From: Alphaproteobacteria bacterium | GTDB taxonomy: Bacteria > Pseudomonadota > Alphaproteobacteria > UBA8366 > Aestuariispiraceae | Assembly: GCA_030065235.1 (NCBI GenBank) | Contig: JASJDC010000009.1 | Span: 61,188 to 125,187, forward strand | Direction: 5' to 3' | Length of the DNA: 64,000 nucleotides | Shown: positions 60,795-64,000 of the stretch, piece after piece | Layout: each line of letters opens with the position of its first letter | How positions within the stretch are numbered: the stretch's first letter is position 1 | The notes under the pieces: generated by a model | Told to the model about the DNA's origin: nothing | Databases searched by the model: none | Seen by the model: only the letters and a program-made list of their open reading frames with translations | Translations under genes and position numbers: made by a program

Positions 60795-62348
60795 CTAGCC
60801 CGCCAAGCCGCCGCTCCAACGGGCGAGTTCGTAGAGAAACTGGCCAAACGGGCCGAAAAAGGAAGAGAGCAGGGCGTAGATCACGATCCCCAGCGCCAGC
60901 AACAATAACCAGGAGAGTAGGACGGTGGTCAGAAACCATCCCAAAACACCCAGACGCAGGATCGGCGCAGGGTTGTCCTCACGGAGCCATCTTTCATAGA
61001 CGGTTGCGCCCACGACCGGATGCGGAAAGATCAACACCACTCCGGCCAGCAACAAATGTACGACCGTCGGGATCAGCGTCGTTAGCAACATACCGGTGAC
61101 GACCAAGCCTTCTCCCAAAGGATCGGCCCGCGCCGCCTCCAGATAGGCCTCCCAGCCGATCGCCACATCGGGTGTCAGCCGGTCGAAGGTCGCCATTCCC
61201 AATGGCAGGAGGATCGCCAGCAGTATCAGGAAACCAAGCGCCAGCGAGATGTCGATAGCAATATGCAGCACCACGCCGATTGCACTGCGAAATCGAGAGT
61301 CGGACCGCATTTGGCGCCGAAGCAACAAGCGAGCCACAACGCGAAACCCGCAACGCGGGAACGCCTTTCGTAGCAATCGCGTGGCTCCGTCAAATCTAAT
61401 CCTGGAGTGCAGCAAATCTCTTAGCAGCCATCGGCTCGCGGCCAAGGAGAGCCAATCCAGTACTGCATTGCACAGCGGCAGCGCCCCATACACGCAGAGT
61501 ATCAGTACAACCGATACATCTACATAATCCGTCAACATATCCAGCAGTCGAAGATCTTCTATAAAAAAAGCTAGGTAGACGGCTCCTAGCGACATCAGGA
61601 AAACGAAAGCGCCCGCAAATGCGACTGTAAATGCGGCTGCAAATACAAACCCGCCGAGGACCGCGACTAAGACTATGAATGCGAACACGATCATGGCTGT
61701 GCCGACGGACCCGCCAATAATTAGTGCTGTAACTGAGCCTACGACGAGGCCTGAGACTACGCCGGCGACGGCGCGAAACAGGCCTGGCAGCATGGAGGGC
61801 CGGGGGTTCTCGTGATCAAGCTTTCTTTGTGCCGACACACCGCTTAGCCATTTGCCTAACGTATCTGCTTTCGAAGCAATCGATCCACAGGCCATGACGC
61901 CGAACACAATGCTGGCCAGCAAAAAGCTGGCGTTCAAGGGATTGCCCTGTTCGGCGAACAGCGACCGGCCGGCAATGCGCGGTTGTTCGCCAAAACCCCA
62001 AGCGACAATCAGCAAAAGGAATGGATAGAAACAGGCGACGGTCAGGCACCATACCAACGCGCGGAGCGATAGAAAGCTGCCCAGTCGCCGATCAACCCGA
62101 TTAAGCAAAGCCTCTAGAATACTACGATAGCGCGAGCGCGGACCGGATTGGCGCAGCCGTCCCCGGATTTTTTCGTAGTTTCGGTCATTGGCGACAATGG
62201 GATAGAGTAGCCCACCGACCGTGGCGACGCCGCCTGCCAATAGGCCGAGCCAGCCGGCAGCGCCATAGAGCCAGCCAAAGCCTGCGCTCAATGTCTCCCA
62301 AAAGGCCGAAACGCCGCTCACCCGCGCTCCCCCGACAATACCGCTCAC
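60795..62348 (-). CDS. Polytopic membrane protein of unknown function, 517 residues
   Basis: Not recognised. About ten hydrophobic segments are spread over the protein, for example GAAGWLGLLAGGVATVGGLLYP, GFVFAAAFTVAFAGAFVFLMSLGAVYLAFF, and ALGFLILLAILLPLGMATF. Hydrophilic loops include a basic linker with RRQMRSDSRFR. No transporter signature. Divergent from the lysozyme-like gene; several rare-looking codons hint at a different history from the housekeeping genes. Confidence 0.7.
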   Translation of the reverse strand: MSGIVGGARVSGVSAFWETLSAGFGWLYGAAGWLGLLAGGVATVGGLLYPIVANDRNYEKIRGRLRQSGPRSRYRSILEALLNRVDRRLGSFLSLRALVWCLTVACFYPFLLLIVAWGFGEQPRIAGRSLFAEQGNPLNASFLLASIVFGVMACGSIASKADTLGKWLSGVSAQRKLDHENPRPSMLPGLFRAVAGVVSGLVVGSVTALIIGGSVGTAMIVFAFIVLVAVLGGFVFAAAFTVAFAGAFVFLMSLGAVYLAFFIEDLRLLDMLTDYVDVSVVLILCVYGALPLCNAVLDWLSLAASRWLLRDLLHSRIRFDGATRLLRKAFPRCGFRVVARLLLRRQMRSDSRFRSAIGVVLHIAIDISLALGFLILLAILLPLGMATFDRLTPDVAIGWEAYLEAARADPLGEGLVVTGMLLTTLIPTVVHLLLAGVVLIFPHPVVGATVYERWLREDNPAPILRLGVLGWFLTTVLLSWLLLLALGIVIYALLSSFFGPFGQFLYELARWSGGLAG

Positions 62349-62518
62349 ATCTCATCCGACGGACCCGCGCCCATCAGACTAGCTCCCGTTGGCCAAGCAT
62401 ACAGGACATGCATTGCACCGAAAGACTGAAAAACCCAGCCGGCGATGGGCCGGAGCGCCACCCCGGGCGTGATCTGTGCCCAACAACGCCGCCTGATGGA
62501 TGCCGGATCACGTTCTGT

Positions 62519-63148
62519 ATGACGCGTGGGGGGCGCGTATCGTCGTCTAAGCCCGCCCTCCGCGCCGTAGCCAAGCAAGCCCTTTCCAACGGATACCGCG
62601 CCTTAGGGCGGTATCAATTGACACCCGACGCATTGGTCGACGCGGGGTTGATGCAGATCGTCGAGCCGAACCCCAGGGCGCAACACCCAGATTATGCAAA
62701 TACGCCCGAAAACAGAATTCCGCGTACATATCGCTGGGTCGGCGTGGTCGATATCGGCTCTGAGACGCTTCAAATCAATTCGGCACAAGATTTTCTGGAA
62801 AGCCCAAAGGCGCAGGAATACGCTATGGCCGCCTATCTTAATGAACAAAAGAAATCCATAAATACGCTCGAATTGAACCATTATATCGGCAAAACGATCC
62901 AGGGCGTTGAAGGAAAAATCAAGATTACGATGGAGGGCCTGGTGGCGGCTAGCCATCGGCGCGGCGTGGGAAAACTGAAAGAGTACCTGCAGGCGTTGGG
63001 ACAAGGCGGTGATACATCGTTTGATTACAACTCCGAGAGCGCCTATCGTGACGTTGACCAACGTCAAATTGATGCTTTCCTACAAGTAGAAACCCGCCTT
63101 CGAGAATTTCAGGACTTTGAGGAAGACGAAGAAAGGGAGGGGGATTAG
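62519..63148 (+). CDS. Lysozyme/transglycosylase-like domain protein, possible peptidoglycan-acting effector
   Basis: 209 residues from ATG 62519 (start uncertain; the open frame reaches 62291). RALGRYQLTPDALVDAGLM and later GLVAASHRRGVGKLKEYLQALG match the lysozyme-like domain of small peptidoglycan-targeting proteins, in which GALGRYQ follows an ESGG catalytic motif. That Glu-containing segment is missing: ALRAVAKQALSNGY stands in its place, so catalysis is doubtful or the N-terminus is truncated. No signal peptide. The C-terminus is acidic (DFEEDEEREGD). The next gene begins at the following base. The C-terminal part is duplicated 812 bases downstream. Confidence 0.62.
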   Translation: MTRGGRVSSSKPALRAVAKQALSNGYRALGRYQLTPDALVDAGLMQIVEPNPRAQHPDYANTPENRIPRTYRWVGVVDIGSETLQINSAQDFLESPKAQEYAMAAYLNEQKKSINTLELNHYIGKTIQGVEGKIKITMEGLVAASHRRGVGKLKEYLQALGQGGDTSFDYNSESAYRDVDQRQIDAFLQVETRLREFQDFEEDEEREGD

Positions 63149-63188
63149 GTGAGGAGGTTCGGTGTTGGGCTTGCGCTTTTGATCGCTT
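63069..63188 (+). repeat. First copy of an 812-bp-spaced direct repeat
   Basis: This 120-base stretch recurs at 63881-64000 with two differences. It covers the last ~27 codons of the lysozyme-like gene and the first 13 codons of the secreted-protein gene. Confidence 0.97.
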
Positions 63189-63862
63189 TTTCGGCTCTCC
63201 CCGCAATGGCGAGTGACCCGCCGGAGCGTCCGGTTCTACGTTTCAAGTCACCGGAGTATTTTGATCTGCAGCATCGCATCGAGATGCGCACCTATTTCGA
63301 ACCGATTCGCCGCTTTTTCAACGGTCTGAACGCGTTGAAATGGAATTGGACCTATACAGAGCCTCGGCAATACGCCATCGATCTAAATGGCGACGGGCAG
63401 GACGAGTACATTCTTGAGGCCCGGGTTCGGAGTTTTGCGCTTTATAGATGTCCGGATGTTTGTTACACACTCTTAACCATCGTTGGCATAGAGCGCGACT
63501 CCAACGGAAGTATCACGGGCCCACGCTACTTGGGAACCATTGCGTCGCCCAATCGAAGTGGGTACGAACGCGGATACGATGAGCATATTCTGAGCATTGG
63601 CGATCCCGCCCCAAGCGGTTGGCGGTCTCTTGCAAACGGCCCGCCGGCGCCGCACCAACTGTGGAATAGCGAAACGGTCGTGACCGTCGGCGGGCATCGC
63701 TTCTGTTGGACCGATAAGCCAGAACCAATCGATTTCAGCCAATTCCACTGGATCGATGAACGCGGCGGTCTAGCCGATCTGCTGACCATAGGCTTGCCTT
63801 ACCGCGACGGCGGTCCCGGCTATTTCAAGATCGTCGGTTATGACGAAGAATGCCCGGAATAG
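63149..63862 (+). CDS. Secreted periplasmic protein, possible immunity protein
   Basis: 237 residues from GTG 63149, immediately after the TAG of the lysozyme-like gene. The signal peptide is cleaved after LPAMA (about residue 22). IDLNGDGQDEYILEA resembles an FG-GAP/EF-hand-like calcium loop. Four Cys residues could form disulfides. Unknown family. Tight coupling to a lysozyme-like protein, plus the start of a second copy at 63961, suggests a periplasmic antidote; this is inference. Confidence 0.68.
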   Translation: MRRFGVGLALLIAFSALPAMASDPPERPVLRFKSPEYFDLQHRIEMRTYFEPIRRFFNGLNALKWNWTYTEPRQYAIDLNGDGQDEYILEARVRSFALYRCPDVCYTLLTIVGIERDSNGSITGPRYLGTIASPNRSGYERGYDEHILSIGDPAPSGWRSLANGPPAPHQLWNSETVVTVGGHRFCWTDKPEPIDFSQFHWIDERGGLADLLTIGLPYRDGGPGYFKIVGYDEECPE

Positions 63863-63873
63863 GGGTGGGGAGT

Positions 63874-63960
63874 CAGCGAGTTGATGCTTTTTTACAAGTA
63901 GAAACCCGCCTTCGAGAATTTCAGGACTTTGAGGAAGACGAAGAAAGGGAGGGGGATTAG
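63874..63960 (+). pseudogene. Orphan C-terminal fragment of the lysozyme-like gene
   Basis: The frame reading QRVDAFLQVETRLREFQ and ending EEDEEREGD then TAG copies the C-terminus of the gene at 62519. The copy lacks everything upstream. Compared with the original it has one Ile-to-Val change and synonymous TTC/TTT and CTA/TTA changes. Confidence 0.85.
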
Positions 63961-64000
63961 GTGAGGAGGTTCGGTGTTGGGCTTGCGCTTTTGATCGCTT
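63881..64000 (+). repeat. Second copy of the direct repeat, cut by the window end
   Basis: Identical to 63069-63188 at 118 of 120 positions. From GTG 63961 it begins another copy of the secreted-protein gene (MRRFGVGLALLIA), which continues outside the window. Confidence 0.95.

Overview
The window reads as chromosomal DNA of a high-GC alphaproteobacterium, most likely Rhodospirillales-like. The evidence is gene order (aminotransferase-hom-glpX-recJ; znuA divergent from znuCB-zur), the NDUFS4-type complex I subunit, two PHB synthases, and the dense codon-biased genes with frequent ATGA/GTGA overlaps. No phage, integrase, insertion sequence, CRISPR or replication origin was seen.

Layout. 1-8.4 kb: start of a PHA synthase (leaves the window), an OmpA-type lipoprotein, then the aminotransferase-homoserine dehydrogenase-glpX-recJ block. 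8.7-13.9 kb: FrcBCA-type sugar ABC importer, a D-lyxose-type isomerase and a convergent xylulokinase, which fit uptake and channelling of a sugar to D-xylulose-5-phosphate. 14.1-15.9 kb: gatCA. 16.0-17.2 kb: a FecR-domain secreted protein with a GGGN/GGGK repeat tail. 17.4-22.0 kb: a minus-strand operon behind a guanidine-I (ykkC) riboswitch, made of a binding protein, permease, ATPase, a GdmH-type guanidine hydrolase and a His-rich small protein. It sits between gatCA and gatB (22.2-23.6 kb). 23.9-29.4 kb: hypotheticals, a class III adenylate cyclase, an MFS exporter and an isolated FlgE-like protein. 29.56 kb: tRNA-Pro(UGG). 29.9-40.9 kb: an accessory catabolic block with a GntR/FCD regulator, DoxX, intradiol dioxygenase, TRAP transporter, RutE-like nitroreductase, FAH-family hydrolase, malonyl-CoA decarboxylase, a collapsed matB pseudogene, a YciI protein and a LysR/SDR pair. 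41-45.4 kb: a lipase-like protein and a DUF115/Maf-type protein. 45.5-48.4 kb: a membrane redox cluster whose ferric-reductase/Rieske gene is cut by one in-frame TAA, then the NDUFS4-like gene. 48.5-52.6 kb: a receiver protein, two HTH-less cyclic-nucleotide-binding proteins and a second phaC. 52.9-60.5 kb: trmFO, the zinc uptake regulon with a Zur box, and uvrA. 60.8-64 kb: a polytopic membrane protein, then a lysozyme-like protein and a periplasmic protein whose unit starts to repeat in tandem at the window edge.

The strongest candidate for something new is the guanidine operon. The riboswitch motifs are explicit, the hydrolase keeps the full ureohydrolase metal-ligand set, and the HypA/HypB-like nickel chaperones known from other GdmH loci are absent from the operon. 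Translationally coupled to gdmH instead is a 141-residue protein with nine histidines in its first 30 residues. The second candidate is the tandem repeat at the right edge, which resembles toxin/immunity loci. The third is the small-membrane-protein/Rieske redox cluster.
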